Source: Pseudoduganella buxea (GTDB taxonomy: Bacteria > Pseudomonadota > Gammaproteobacteria > Burkholderiales > Burkholderiaceae_D). Taken from it: a DNA stretch of 40,150 bases. The notes beneath the pieces are model-generated. The model had not been told where the DNA came from and searched no databases. It worked only from the letters and a program-made list of their open reading frames with translations. The stretch is from the NCBI RefSeq assembly GCF_009720835.1, contig NZ_WNKZ01000058.1:1-40150 (forward strand), in the 5' to 3' direction. Position 1 is the first letter of the stretch. Each line of letters starts with the position of its first letter. This document shows positions 6,870 through 16,419 of this stretch, piece by piece. Both the position numbers and the translations under genes were made by a program.

Positions 6870-7835
6870 GTGAGCATTATCGAAAAAGCAGCCAGCCGCC
6901 TGCCTCCACCGCGCGCGCTCCAGGATAACGTGGCCGTGCTGGACGACCCGGCACCCCGCGCCGCGCCGGCCCAGCCGGCCTATGTGCCCCCGGCGGCCCA
7001 GGCGCCGCTGCTGGAATCGCGTCCCGCCCTGGGCGGCACGCCGATGGCGAAACTGATCGACGATCCGGCCGGCCAGGCCCATGCGGACCAGCTCCGTCCG
7101 GGCAGCCCGCACCGGGTCCGGCGCATCGAACTGGACCTGCCCGGCATGTCGCGCCGTGGCCTCGTCACGTCGGCCGGCGGGCGCACGCCCATGGTCGAAG
7201 AATTCCGCATCATCAAGCGGCCCCTGATCAAGCGCGCCTTCGCGCCGCGCAAGCAGGGCGAGAACCCGGGCAACCTGATCATGGTGACGAGCTCGCTGCC
7301 GGGCGAAGGCAAGACCTTCTGCGCCATCAACCTGGCCATGAGCATCGCCATGGAGCTGGACCACACGGTGCTCCTGGTCGATGCCGACGTGGCGCGCCCA
7401 TCGATCCTGCGCACCCTGGGCGTGTCGGCCCAACGGGGCCTGCTCGACGTGCTGCAGGAAGAGCACGAGATGTCGGACGTGATGCTGCGTACCAATGTCG
7501 ATACCTTGACGATCCTGCCGGCCGGTACCAGCAGCGCCAATGCCACGGAAATCCTGGCCAGCCAGGCCATGCGCCAGCTCGTGCACGAGATCGCCAACCG
7601 CTATCCGGACCGGATCGTCATCTTCGATTCGCCGCCGCTGCTGCTCACCAGCGAGGCGCGGGTGCTGGCCGGGCACATGGGCCAGATCGCCATGGTGGTG
7701 GAATCGGAACGCACCACCCAGCACGCCGTCATGGAAGCCCTGAGCCAGCTGGAAGGCTGCAGCAACGTCAACCTCATCTACAACAAGTCGCGCGAGTTGC
7801 TTGGGGCCGAGACGTATGACTATCACTACGGCTAA
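6870..7835 (+). CDS. XrtA-associated tyrosine autokinase (BY-kinase)
   Basis: A 321-residue cytoplasmic ATPase. It carries a Walker A variant PGEGKT (144-149), Walker A' VLLVDADVARP (167-177) and Walker B VIFDSPP (250-256), the set that defines bacterial tyrosine kinases. The C-terminus ends in YDYHYG (316-321), a short tyrosine cluster suited to autophosphorylation. An Ala/Pro-rich N-terminal linker (~20-60) precedes the domain. The GTG start at 6870 is preceded by AGGAG. It partners the chain-length protein to cycle polymer assembly. Its end overlaps the next gene by 20 bp. Confidence 0.92.
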   Translation: MSIIEKAASRLPPPRALQDNVAVLDDPAPRAAPAQPAYVPPAAQAPLLESRPALGGTPMAKLIDDPAGQAHADQLRPGSPHRVRRIELDLPGMSRRGLVTSAGGRTPMVEEFRIIKRPLIKRAFAPRKQGENPGNLIMVTSSLPGEGKTFCAINLAMSIAMELDHTVLLVDADVARPSILRTLGVSAQRGLLDVLQEEHEMSDVMLRTNVDTLTILPAGTSSANATEILASQAMRQLVHEIANRYPDRIVIFDSPPLLLTSEARVLAGHMGQIAMVVESERTTQHAVMEALSQLEGCSNVNLIYNKSRELLGAETYDYHYG

Positions 7836-9366
7836 AGAGCCGCACGGACGCCGGCTGGCGCCGGCGCCGCTGGTGCTGTTCGTGCTGCTGGCGGCGCCCA
7901 TGGCGCGCGCCGAGTGGGTGATCTCGCCCGCCGTCACGCTGCGCGAGACGTGGTCCGACAATGCCAGCCTGGCCAGCGCGAAATCCGGCTCCCAGTGGAT
8001 CACCGAGGTATCGCCGTCCTTGCGCATCGCCAACCGCACGCCGCGGCTGGACGCCAGCCTGGACTATCGCATCAATGCACTGGAATACACGGGCGAGCGG
8101 CCCAGCGGTGCCGACCGCATCACCCAGCAGCTGAGCGCGGCCATGCGGGCCAAGGTGGTGCCGGACCTGTTCTACGTGGACGCGGACTACCACATCAGCC
8201 TGCAGCCCATTTCCGCCTTCGGCCCGCAAATCCAGAACGACTACACCAGCACCAACCGGCAGCAGGTGCGCAGCTGGCGCGTCAACCCCGTGCTGGTGCG
8301 GGAACTGGGCAACTTCGCCACGCTGCAGGCCAGCTATACGCGCGATTCGGTGGATGGCGGCAATATCGGCCTGGGCAGCAGCGAGGGCGATTCGCTGACC
8401 GTCAGCGTGAACAGCGGCGCCACGTTCCAGAAATTCACGTGGGGCATGCAGGCCAGCAGTTCCGATATCGATACGGCGGCCCTGCCGGAAACCCACAGCC
8501 GCACCGTCAATGCCAATGTCGGCTTCGGCCTGACGCGCCAGCTGCGCCTGACCGCCACCGCCGGCTACGACAAGTACACCTACGAGGCGCTGAGCGACAA
8601 GACCGAAGGCGCCAACTGGTCGACGGGGTTTCGCTGGACGCCATCGAGCCGCACCAATGTGGAAGCGACGCTGGGCCGGCGCTACTACGGCGACAGCTAT
8701 TCGCTGCGCCTGATGCACCGCAGCCGCCGCACCGTCTGGAACATCACTTACGGTGACGACGTGACGACGTCGCGCTCGCAGTTCCTGATTCCCAGCACGG
8801 TCGACACGGCGGCCCTGCTGAACCAGATGTTCATGGCGAACTACCCGGACCCGGTACAGCGCGCGCTGATCGTGGCGGCCTACATGCGCGCCACCGGCCT
8901 GCCGCCGTCGCTGCCGAACAGCGTCAACTACTTCAGCAACCGCTATGTGCTGCAGAAGCAGCTGAACGCTTCCGTCGCGTTCCGCGCCGCCCGCAGCACC
9001 GCCGTTCTCAGCGCCTACCGGACGCGCCGCGAGGCGCTGACGACGGGCCGCGCCGACAGCACCCTGCTGGGGTCGAACAACTTCAGCATGAACGACAACG
9101 TCACCCAGGGTGGCGGCAGCGCCTCCATCAACTACCAGCTCAATGCGCGCACGAACCTGTCGCTCAGCAGTTCGTACATGCGGGCCCAGTCGCTGACCTT
9201 GGACCTGCAGTCGCGCACCCGCACGACGGCACTGACGGCCAGCCACGGTTTCGGACGGGGCGCCTCCGGCTCCGTGTCGCTGCGCCGCACCAACGGCACC
9301 GCCGGACTGTCTTCCACGCCGTACACGGAAAATTCCGTCTCGGCACAATTAACCATCCAGCTTTGA
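7816..9366 (+). CDS. PEP-CTERM system-associated outer-membrane beta-barrel protein (TIGR03016 type)
   Basis: A 516-residue protein with a signal peptide (hydrophobic ~20-28, cleavage near A-R-A-E, residue ~32). The mature part is made of alternating polar and aromatic strands, e.g. ATLQASYTRDSVDGG, and ends in SVSAQLTIQL with a hydrophobic terminal residue, all typical of outer-membrane barrels. It fits the outer-membrane protein regularly found between the kinase and the ATPase in exosortase A loci. Its exact function is unknown; it may help polymer secretion or anchoring. The ATG at 7816 overlaps the kinase gene; the ribosome site is weak, which suggests translational coupling. Confidence 0.88.
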   Translation: MTITTAKEPHGRRLAPAPLVLFVLLAAPMARAEWVISPAVTLRETWSDNASLASAKSGSQWITEVSPSLRIANRTPRLDASLDYRINALEYTGERPSGADRITQQLSAAMRAKVVPDLFYVDADYHISLQPISAFGPQIQNDYTSTNRQQVRSWRVNPVLVRELGNFATLQASYTRDSVDGGNIGLGSSEGDSLTVSVNSGATFQKFTWGMQASSSDIDTAALPETHSRTVNANVGFGLTRQLRLTATAGYDKYTYEALSDKTEGANWSTGFRWTPSSRTNVEATLGRRYYGDSYSLRLMHRSRRTVWNITYGDDVTTSRSQFLIPSTVDTAALLNQMFMANYPDPVQRALIVAAYMRATGLPPSLPNSVNYFSNRYVLQKQLNASVAFRAARSTAVLSAYRTRREALTTGRADSTLLGSNNFSMNDNVTQGGGSASINYQLNARTNLSLSSSYMRAQSLTLDLQSRTRTTALTASHGFGRGASGSVSLRRTNGTAGLSSTPYTENSVSAQLTIQL

Positions 9367-9378
9367 CAGGGTAACGCG

Positions 9379-10419
9379 ATGTATGAAAGTTACTACGGGC
9401 TGAGCGACAAGCCATTCCGCCTGCGCCCCGACCCCCATTTCTTCTTTGGCAGCAAGGGCCACAAGCGCGCCATGGCCTATCTCGACTATGGCCTGGCCCA
9501 GGGCGAAGGCTTTATCGTCATCACGGGCGACGTCGGCGCCGGCAAGACGACCCTGGTGCGCAGCCTGCTGCGCCGCATCGAGTCCGAGCAGATCGTCGCG
9601 GCCCACCTGGTCAATACCCACCTGAACGCGGACGATATCCTGCGCGGCGTCGTGGCCGGCTTCGGCCTGCCCTACGAGGATGCCAGCAGCAAGACGGCGC
9701 TACTCAGTCGCCTGGAAGCCTACTTGCGTGCCTGCGACAAGGCCGGCAAGCGGGCACTGCTGATCGTTGACGAGGCGCAGAACCTGACGCCCCGCGTGGT
9801 GGAAGAATTGCGCATGCTGTCGAACTTCCAGACGGACGACAAGTCATTGCTGCAGACGTTCCTGTTGGGCCAGCCCGAATTTCGCGCAACCTTGCACAGC
9901 CCCGGCATGCAGCAGCTGCGGCAGCGGGTCATCGCCACGTACCACCTGGGCCCGATGGATGCGCTGGAAACCCAGGCCTATATCGAACACCGCCTGCTCA
10001 CCGTCGGCTGGAAGGGCGATCCATCCTTCAGCGCCGGGGCCCATGCGGCGATCTACCAGTTCACGGGGGGGATTCCACGCAAGACCAACCTGCTGTGCGA
10101 CCGCCTGCTGCTGATGGGCTTCCTGGAAGAGATGCACGCGTTCACCGAAGCCGATATCGCCACCGTCATCGGCGATATCGACCAGGAATTCCAGGCGCCC
10201 GTGGCAGCCGGCATGGCCGGCATGGCCGGCATGGCCAGTGCCGCGACCGACGACGGTGCCGGCTTCAGCGTCGAACAGGCCGTGTTCGGCCACCAGTACC
10301 CGGCGGTGCTGGACGAGCGCATGCTGCGCCTGGAAAAATCGATGGGATCGGTCCTGTCGATCCTGAAACGCATCGTGCGCACGCCCGCCGGTGCCAACCA
10401 AGCCATGGATGGCGAATGA
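9379..10419 (+). CDS. XrtA-associated AAA ATPase (ExeA/GspA-like)
   Basis: A 346-residue ATPase beginning MYESYYGLSDKPF, the classic start of this family. Walker A is GDVGAGKTT (50-58) and Walker B LLIVDEAQ (127-134), followed by the sensor-like region LRQRVIATYHLGP. Relatives of the ExeA type assist assembly of secretion complexes in the envelope; in exosortase A loci the gene is conserved but its role is not established. Near residues 278-286 the coding repeat GGCATGGCC x3 yields GMAGMAGMA, a likely flexible linker before the C-terminal tail. The next gene starts inside its stop codon. Confidence 0.92.
   Translation: MYESYYGLSDKPFRLRPDPHFFFGSKGHKRAMAYLDYGLAQGEGFIVITGDVGAGKTTLVRSLLRRIESEQIVAAHLVNTHLNADDILRGVVAGFGLPYEDASSKTALLSRLEAYLRACDKAGKRALLIVDEAQNLTPRVVEELRMLSNFQTDDKSLLQTFLLGQPEFRATLHSPGMQQLRQRVIATYHLGPMDALETQAYIEHRLLTVGWKGDPSFSAGAHAAIYQFTGGIPRKTNLLCDRLLLMGFLEEMHAFTEADIATVIGDIDQEFQAPVAAGMAGMAGMASAATDDGAGFSVEQAVFGHQYPAVLDERMLRLEKSMGSVLSILKRIVRTPAGANQAMDGE
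10210..10236 (+). repeat. Three tandem 9-bp units inside the ATPase gene
   Basis: GGCATGGCC is repeated exactly three times (10210-10218, 10219-10227, 10228-10236), encoding Gly-Met-Ala triplets in frame. Copy number changes would alter linker length without shifting the frame. Confidence 0.9.
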
Positions 10420-11573
10420 CGATGAAGCAGTCCAACGATCAAGGCGGCAGCGAACTGCACCGCATCCTGTGCGTGGTCGGCGCACGCCCCAACTTCATGA
10501 AGATGGCGCCCATCATGGCGGCGATGGCGGCGCCCGGCGCGGCTCTGCAGCCCAAGCTGGTGCACACGGGCCAGCACTATGACGTGGCGATGAACCACCA
10601 GTACTTCCAGGCCCTGGGGATTCCCGAGCCGGACGTCAACCTGGAAGTGGGCAGCGGCAGCCACGCCCAGCAGACGGCCGAAGTGATGCGCCGCTTCGAA
10701 CCGGCGCTGGACGAAGTGCAGCCGTCGGCCGTGCTGGTGGTGGGCGACGTCAATTCCACCATCGCCTGCGCGCTGGTGGCGGCCAAGAAGGGCGTGCCCG
10801 TCATCCACGTCGAGGCGGGCCTGCGCAGTTTCGACCGCGCCATGCCGGAGGAAATCAACCGCGTGCTGACGGACCAGCTGTCCGACCTGCTGTTTACCAC
10901 CGAGGAAAGCGGCCGCGACAACCTGCTCAAGGAAGGCATCGCCGACAGCCGCATCCACTTCGTCGGCAACGTCATGATCGACACGCTGCGCCTGAACCTG
11001 CCGCGTGCCATCGCCACCGCGCAGATCGCGCTCGATGCCGGCCGGCCCGGCTTCGCCGACCATGGCTATGCCGTGCTGACCCTGCACCGGCCGTCGAACG
11101 TGGACGACCCCGTCATCCTGCAACGGCTGCTGGAAACGGCCGCCCGGATCAGCATGCGCACGCCGGTGATCTTCCCCGTCCACCCGCGCACTCGCGCCAC
11201 CATCGAGCGCTTCGGCCTGTCGCACCTGCTGGACCGCCAGCAGATCCTGCTGCTGCCGCCGATGGGCTACCTGGAAATGTTGGGCCTGATGAAGGACGCG
11301 AAAGTCGTGTTGACCGACTCCGGCGGCATCCAGGAAGAGACCACGGCCCTGGGTACGCCCTGCATCACGCTGCGTCACAATACCGAGCGTCCGATTACCG
11401 TCGACGAAGGCACCAACACCATCGCCGGCGACGACCCTGTGCGCATCATGGCGGCCTATGACCAGGTATTGGCCGGCGGCGGCAAGGCCGGCCGCGTGCC
11501 CCATTTCTGGGACGGCCGCGCCGCCGAACGCATCGCCGTCATCGTGCGCGACTGGCTGCGCGCGCGCGGCTGA
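10416..11573 (+). CDS. wecB: UDP-N-acetylglucosamine 2-epimerase (non-hydrolysing)
   Basis: A 385-residue cytoplasmic enzyme that interconverts UDP-GlcNAc and UDP-ManNAc, supplying an amino sugar for the polymer. Family motifs are clear: GARPNFMKMAPI near the start, HTGQHYD, VVGDVNST, HVEAGLRSFDR, EEINR, HPRTR and TDSGGIQEET. The ATG at 10416 overlaps the upstream stop (ATGA); a second in-frame ATG at 10422 is an alternative. The gene lies in the standard place of exosortase A loci. Confidence 0.95.
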   Translation: MTMKQSNDQGGSELHRILCVVGARPNFMKMAPIMAAMAAPGAALQPKLVHTGQHYDVAMNHQYFQALGIPEPDVNLEVGSGSHAQQTAEVMRRFEPALDEVQPSAVLVVGDVNSTIACALVAAKKGVPVIHVEAGLRSFDRAMPEEINRVLTDQLSDLLFTTEESGRDNLLKEGIADSRIHFVGNVMIDTLRLNLPRAIATAQIALDAGRPGFADHGYAVLTLHRPSNVDDPVILQRLLETAARISMRTPVIFPVHPRTRATIERFGLSHLLDRQQILLLPPMGYLEMLGLMKDAKVVLTDSGGIQEETTALGTPCITLRHNTERPITVDEGTNTIAGDDPVRIMAAYDQVLAGGGKAGRVPHFWDGRAAERIAVIVRDWLRARG

Positions 11574-11584
11574 AGGAGAAGCAG

Positions 11585-12454
11585 ATGAACGGGCCGGTGC
11601 CACACTTCGCAGCGCAAACCATCCGCAACGCGATGACGATCGACGTCGAGGACTACTTCCAGGTCTCGGCCTTCGCCGAGCAGATCGACCGCGCCAGCTG
11701 GCCATCGCGCGAATGCCGCGTCGAAGCCAATATCGAACGCATCCTGGCAATCCTGGAAGAGGGCGATGCCCGGGCCACCTTCTTCACCCTGGGCTGGATC
11801 GCCGAACGCTATCCGGCCATGGTGCGCAGGATCGTCGCGGCCGGCCATGAACTGGCCAGCCATGGCTACGGCCACTTGCGGGCGTCGGACCAGTCGCGCG
11901 CCGAATTCATGGACGACATCTCGCGCAGCAAGGCGATCCTGGAAGATATCGGCGGCCAGCGCGTGCTGGGCTACCGCGCGCCCAGCTTCTCGATCGGCCC
12001 CGCCAACCTGTGGGCACTGGCCGCCTTGCAGGAGGCGGGCTACCGCTACAGCTCCAGCATCTATCCGATCGCGCACGATCACTACGGAATGCCCGACGCG
12101 CCCCGTTTCGCCTTCTACCCGAACGGCACCGACGGCCTGCTGGAAGTGCCGATCACGACGGTGCGCCTGATGAAGCGCAACCTGCCCGCCGGCGGCGGCG
12201 GCTACTTCCGCCTGCTGCCGTATGCGCTGTCGCGCACGATGATGCGGCGCGTGAACCGCATGGACGCACAGCCGGCCATCTTCTATTTCCACCCGTGGGA
12301 AATCGATCCGGGCCAGCCGCGCCCGGAAGGCATCGCCATGAAAAGCCGCTTCCGCCACTACGTCAACCTGGGCCGCATGGAGCGGCGCATTCGCGCGCTG
12401 ACGCGCGATTTCGCCTGGGACCGGATGGATCGCATCTTCCTGGGGCGGCCATGA
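11585..12454 (+). CDS. XrtA system polysaccharide deacetylase (NodB fold)
   Basis: A 289-residue enzyme of carbohydrate esterase family 4 type. Metal-binding and catalytic motifs are TIDVED (18-23), SHGYGH (92-97, His93 and His97) and a later GYRAPSFS. It probably removes N-acetyl groups from amino sugars of the exopolysaccharide. Length and the opening MTIDVEDYFQV are those of the exosortase-A-associated subfamily. AAGGAG lies 6 nt before the ATG at 11585. No signal peptide is apparent. Its stop overlaps the next start by 4 bp. Confidence 0.95.
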   Translation: MNGPVPHFAAQTIRNAMTIDVEDYFQVSAFAEQIDRASWPSRECRVEANIERILAILEEGDARATFFTLGWIAERYPAMVRRIVAAGHELASHGYGHLRASDQSRAEFMDDISRSKAILEDIGGQRVLGYRAPSFSIGPANLWALAALQEAGYRYSSSIYPIAHDHYGMPDAPRFAFYPNGTDGLLEVPITTVRLMKRNLPAGGGGYFRLLPYALSRTMMRRVNRMDAQPAIFYFHPWEIDPGQPRPEGIAMKSRFRHYVNLGRMERRIRALTRDFAWDRMDRIFLGRP

Positions 12455-13563
12455 GCGCCATCATCGAAGCGGCGATGGAACGCGCCCGCGAACCTGCATC
12501 CGTTCCGGACCCTGTGCCGGGACCCGTGACGGTGCGCCTTCTGCGCGACGACGCCCAGGACCGCGCGCGCTGGGATGCCTTCGTGTACACCTGCCCGCAG
12601 GCCAGCTTCTTCCACCGCGCCGGCTGGCAGCGCGTCATCGAACATGCCTTCGGCCACCGCACCTGGTTCCACCTGGCCGAGCAGGATGGCGCCATCGTCG
12701 GCGTGCTGCCGCTGGCGCAGATCAAGAGCAGGCTGTTCGGCCACTCGCTGATCGCGCTGCCGTTCTGCGTGTATGGCGGCGTGGCGGCCGTGTCGGATGC
12801 GGCGCAGCGCGAACTGGACGCCGCCGCGCTGGCACTGGCCGCGTCGCTGGGCGCCGGCCACCTGGAATACCGCAACTACACGCCGGCGCACCCGGGCGAC
12901 CCGGCCTGGCAGGGCAAGGAACTGTACGTCACGTTCCGCAAGGCCATCGGCGCGGACGACGAGGAAAACATGAACGCCATCCCGCGCAAGCAGCGCGCGA
13001 TGGTCCGCAAGGGCATCAAGTGCGGCCTGACGGGCGAAGTGGACGACGATGTCGAACGCTTCTTCGTGGCCTATTCGAACAGCGTGCACCGCCTGGGCAC
13101 GCCCGTGTTCTCGAAAAAGTACTTCGCCCTGCTGAAGCAGGAATTCGCAAACGACTGCGAAGTGCGCGTCATCGTCAAGGACGGCCAGCTCGTCGCCGGC
13201 GTGCTGAGCTTCTTCTTCCGCGACGAGGTGCTGCCTTACTACGGCGGCGGCATGCCGGTGGCGCGCGACGTGGCCGGCAACGACTTCATGTACTGGAACC
13301 TGATGCAGGCGTCGGCCGCGCGCGGCTGCCGGCTGTTCGACTTCGGCCGCAGCAAGGTCGGCACGGGCGCCTTCGATTTCAAGAAGAACTGGGGCTTCAC
13401 GGCCCAGCCGCTGCCGTACGAATACCACCTGGTGACGGCCACCGCCATCCCCGACGTGAACCCGCTGAACCCGAAGTACCAGCTGTTCATCAAGCTGTGG
13501 CAGAAGCTGCCCCTGGCGCTGGCCAACGCGCTGGGCCCGCATATCGTCAAGGACCTGGGGTAA
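12451..13563 (+). CDS. FemAB family XrtA/PEP-CTERM system-associated protein
   Basis: A 370-residue GNAT-fold protein of the FemAB group. These enzymes transfer amino acids or acyl groups from activated carriers. The exosortase-A-associated subfamily is conserved but its substrate is unknown. Visible family features are ASFFHRAGWQ near residue 50, PRKQRAMVRKG in the middle, and the C-terminal DFGRSKVGTGAFDFKK block. The start at 12451 overlaps the preceding stop (ATGA). It could modify the polymer or a lipid-linked intermediate with an amino acid, which is inference. Confidence 0.93.
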   Translation: MSAIIEAAMERAREPASVPDPVPGPVTVRLLRDDAQDRARWDAFVYTCPQASFFHRAGWQRVIEHAFGHRTWFHLAEQDGAIVGVLPLAQIKSRLFGHSLIALPFCVYGGVAAVSDAAQRELDAAALALAASLGAGHLEYRNYTPAHPGDPAWQGKELYVTFRKAIGADDEENMNAIPRKQRAMVRKGIKCGLTGEVDDDVERFFVAYSNSVHRLGTPVFSKKYFALLKQEFANDCEVRVIVKDGQLVAGVLSFFFRDEVLPYYGGGMPVARDVAGNDFMYWNLMQASAARGCRLFDFGRSKVGTGAFDFKKNWGFTAQPLPYEYHLVTATAIPDVNPLNPKYQLFIKLWQKLPLALANALGPHIVKDLG

Positions 13564-13567
13564 TACC

Positions 13568-14836
13568 GTGGACGATCTGCTGCTGCTGGTGCACCGCATC
13601 CCCTACCCGCCGAACAAGGGGGACAAGATCCGCTCGTGGCACCTGCTGCAGCACCTGGCCAAGCGCTATCGCGTGCACCTGGCCACCTTCGTCGACGACA
13701 AGGACGACTGGCAGTACGTGCCGCACGTGCGCAAGCTGTGCGCCTCCAGCCATTTCGCGCCCCTGAATCCCCGCATCGCCCGGGTGCGCAGCCTGCGCGC
13801 GCTGCTGGCCAACCGCGCCATGTCGCTGGATTATTACAGCGACCGGGGCACTCGCCACTGGGTGCGCCACACGATGGGATCGAAAAAGATCGAACGCATC
13901 GTCGTGTTCTCGTCGCCGATGGCGCAGTATGCCCAGCCTTACCCGGATGCACGCCGCATCGTCGACCTGTGCGATGTCGATTCCGAAAAATGGCGGCAGT
14001 ACGCCGGCCAGAAGCCTTGGCCGGCCAGCCTGCTGTATGCCTACGAAGCGAGCCGCCTGCTGTGCTACGAGCGCAAGGTGGCGGCATGCAGCGACGCGAC
14101 CCTGTTCGTGTCGCAGCCGGAAGCGCAGCTGTTCCGCCGCCTGGCGCCGGAAAGCGCGGATCGCATCGGCTTCTACAGCAATGGCGTCGACACCGCGTAT
14201 TTCAGCCCGGACGGCGAATTTGCCCAGGCTGCCGCGAATCCCTACGCGCCGGGCGAACGGGCCATCGTGTTCTGCGGCGCCATGGACTACTGGCCCAATA
14301 TCGACGCGGTCGAATGGTTCGCCCGCGAAGTGCTGCCGGCCGTGCTGGCACGTACACCCGCGGCGCGCTTCGTCGTCGTCGGTGCCCGCCCGGCGCCGGC
14401 CGTGCGTGCCCTGGCCGCGCTGCCCGGCGTCGTCGTCACCGGTACCGTGCCGGACGTGCGGCCGTATGTCGCCCACGCGGCCCTGTCGGTGGCGCCGCTG
14501 CGCGTGGCACGGGGCATCCAGAACAAGGTATTGGAAGCGATGTCGATGGCGCGCACGGTGATCCTGTCGCCGCAGGCGCTGGAAGGCATCGACGCCGTGT
14601 CGGGCCGCGACGTCATCGTCGCCGACGACGCGGCGGCATTTGCCGCCACCGTCAATGCCCAGCTGGCCGCGCCCGGCAACTTCGGCGCCGCCGCGCGGGC
14701 CTGCATCGAGGCCGCATATGGCTGGGATGCCAGGCTGGCCGCGCTGGACGGCCTGCTGGAAGCGCCGCCCATGCATGCTGGCGCAGCTGCCGCCGCCCCG
14801 GCGGTCAACCCCTTGCCGGAATGGACGGGCGCATGA
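13568..14836 (+). CDS. TIGR03087 family XrtA system glycosyltransferase
   Basis: A 422-residue GT-B glycosyltransferase. The N-terminus LLLLVHRIPYPPNKGDKIR is diagnostic of the subfamily. The C-terminal nucleotide-sugar domain has VFCGAMDYWPNIDAV and the sequence VAPLRVARGIQNKVLEAMSMA, where E is the usual donor-binding acid. It adds a sugar to the lipid-linked repeat unit on the cytoplasmic side. Start is GTG 13568, four bases after the preceding stop; its own stop overlaps the exosortase start. Confidence 0.93.
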   Translation: MDDLLLLVHRIPYPPNKGDKIRSWHLLQHLAKRYRVHLATFVDDKDDWQYVPHVRKLCASSHFAPLNPRIARVRSLRALLANRAMSLDYYSDRGTRHWVRHTMGSKKIERIVVFSSPMAQYAQPYPDARRIVDLCDVDSEKWRQYAGQKPWPASLLYAYEASRLLCYERKVAACSDATLFVSQPEAQLFRRLAPESADRIGFYSNGVDTAYFSPDGEFAQAAANPYAPGERAIVFCGAMDYWPNIDAVEWFAREVLPAVLARTPAARFVVVGARPAPAVRALAALPGVVVTGTVPDVRPYVAHAALSVAPLRVARGIQNKVLEAMSMARTVILSPQALEGIDAVSGRDVIVADDAAAFAATVNAQLAAPGNFGAAARACIEAAYGWDARLAALDGLLEAPPMHAGAAAAAPAVNPLPEWTGA

Positions 14837-16419
14837 ACACCCACGCCAGCAACGTCGTCGACCTGCGCACCGCGCGCAAGCACCTGCCGGCCGAAGCCCA
14901 GGCCGTGCCGGCCACGCCGCCTGCCGCCGGCACCGGTACCGTGCAATGGCTGATCGTCTGCGCCGCCATACTGGTGCCGTTCATCGCCTACTTCGATACG
15001 GCCGCGTCCATCGTCGCGATCTGGCAGCGCTCCGCCACCTTCGCTCATGGCTACGTGATCCTGCCGATCAGCCTGTGGCTGATCTGGCAGCGCCGCGCCG
15101 TGCTGGCGCAGCTGCCCGTGCGGCCCTGGCTGCCCGCCCTGGCGGCGCTGCTGCTGTGCGGTGCGGCCTGGATGCTCGGGCTGCTGGGCGACGTCTCCAT
15201 CGTGCGCCAGTATGCCTTCGCCGCCATGATCCCGCTGACGGTGCTGGCCGTCGCCGGCACGGCCATCGCCCGCGCCATTGCCTTTCCGCTTGCGTTCATC
15301 CTGTTCGGCGTGCCCGTCGGCGAAGGCCTGATCGATCCCCTGATCCAGCTCACGGCCAGCTTCACCGTCGACGCGCTGCGCGCCACCGGCATTCCCGTTC
15401 TGCGCGAAGGGAACAACTTCAGCATCCCCACGGGCGACTGGTCCGTTGTCGAAGCCTGCAGCGGCCTGCGCTACCTGATTTCGTCGTTCACGCTGGGCTG
15501 CCTGTACGCCTACCTGACCTACCGAAGCACGTGGCGCCGCGTGCTGTTCGCGCTGGTCTCGCTGGTACTGCCCATCTTCGCCAACGCGCTGCGCGCCTAC
15601 ATGATCGTCATGATCGGCCATACCAGCAATATGACCCTTGCCGTCGGCGTCGACCACCTGATCTACGGCTGGGTATTTTTCGGCCTCGTCATGCTGCTGC
15701 TGTTCTGGATCGGCAGCTTCTGGCGCGAGGACCGCGCCGCGCCGCCGGCGAGCCACTACGCCGGCAAGACCCGGCCTGCATCGCCGGCCCGGACAGCGCT
15801 GGCGGCGCTGGCAGCCACCGCCTGCATCGGCGTCTGGCCCGCCTATGGCCATTACCTGGAACCGGCCAATGCCGCGCCGCCGCCGGCCGAGCTGGACTCC
15901 TACCGGGCCAAGGTGCCGGTCGCCGCGCCATTTACGGAGTGGGAACCCAGCTACGCCACGGCAGCGGCCTCGCTGCGGCGCTTCTACCGCGTGGACGGCA
16001 GCCGCGTCGGCCTGGCCGTGCGCTACTACCGCGACGGCCAGCCGGGACGCCTGATCAGCTCCACCAACCGCCTGACCGAATGGCGCACGGCCTGGTATGA
16101 AACGGGCACGATCGTGCGCGACGAAACCATCGACGGCCGCCACCTGCAGGTGCGCGAGACCACGGTCGCCGGTGCCGATGCCCGCTTCGTCGTCTGGCAG
16201 TGGTACTGGATCGGCGGCACCACCACGGCCAACGACTATGTCGGCAAGCTGCTGCAGGTACGCCAGAAATTCCTGACCGGCAGCGACGATGGCGCCGCCG
16301 TGATGGTGTTCGCCCGCTACGAAGACAATCCCGCCACGGCGCGGCCCGCGCTGCGCAACTTCCTGCGCGGCGAACTGGCCGCGCTCAATGCCGCGCTGGC
16401 CGCCAACCGCAGGCCATGA
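14833..16419 (+). CDS. xrtA: Exosortase A fused to EpsI domain
   Basis: A 528-residue protein. The first ~310 residues form a multi-pass membrane exosortase with the catalytic residues Cys209 (VEACSGLRY), Arg254 (ANALRAY) and His275 (GVDHLIYGW). After a membrane segment (~325-345) an EpsI-type domain fills the rest, ending near WQWYWIGG and FLTGSDD. Exosortases are transpeptidase-like enzymes that cut the C-terminal PEP-CTERM signal of secreted proteins. EpsI is fused in many XrtA proteins and its activity is not defined. The ATG at 14833 overlaps the preceding stop. No PEP-CTERM protein is encoded in this window. Confidence 0.96.
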   Translation: MNTHASNVVDLRTARKHLPAEAQAVPATPPAAGTGTVQWLIVCAAILVPFIAYFDTAASIVAIWQRSATFAHGYVILPISLWLIWQRRAVLAQLPVRPWLPALAALLLCGAAWMLGLLGDVSIVRQYAFAAMIPLTVLAVAGTAIARAIAFPLAFILFGVPVGEGLIDPLIQLTASFTVDALRATGIPVLREGNNFSIPTGDWSVVEACSGLRYLISSFTLGCLYAYLTYRSTWRRVLFALVSLVLPIFANALRAYMIVMIGHTSNMTLAVGVDHLIYGWVFFGLVMLLLFWIGSFWREDRAAPPASHYAGKTRPASPARTALAALAATACIGVWPAYGHYLEPANAAPPPAELDSYRAKVPVAAPFTEWEPSYATAAASLRRFYRVDGSRVGLAVRYYRDGQPGRLISSTNRLTEWRTAWYETGTIVRDETIDGRHLQVRETTVAGADARFVVWQWYWIGGTTTANDYVGKLLQVRQKFLTGSDDGAAVMVFARYEDNPATARPALRNFLRGELAALNAALAANRRP

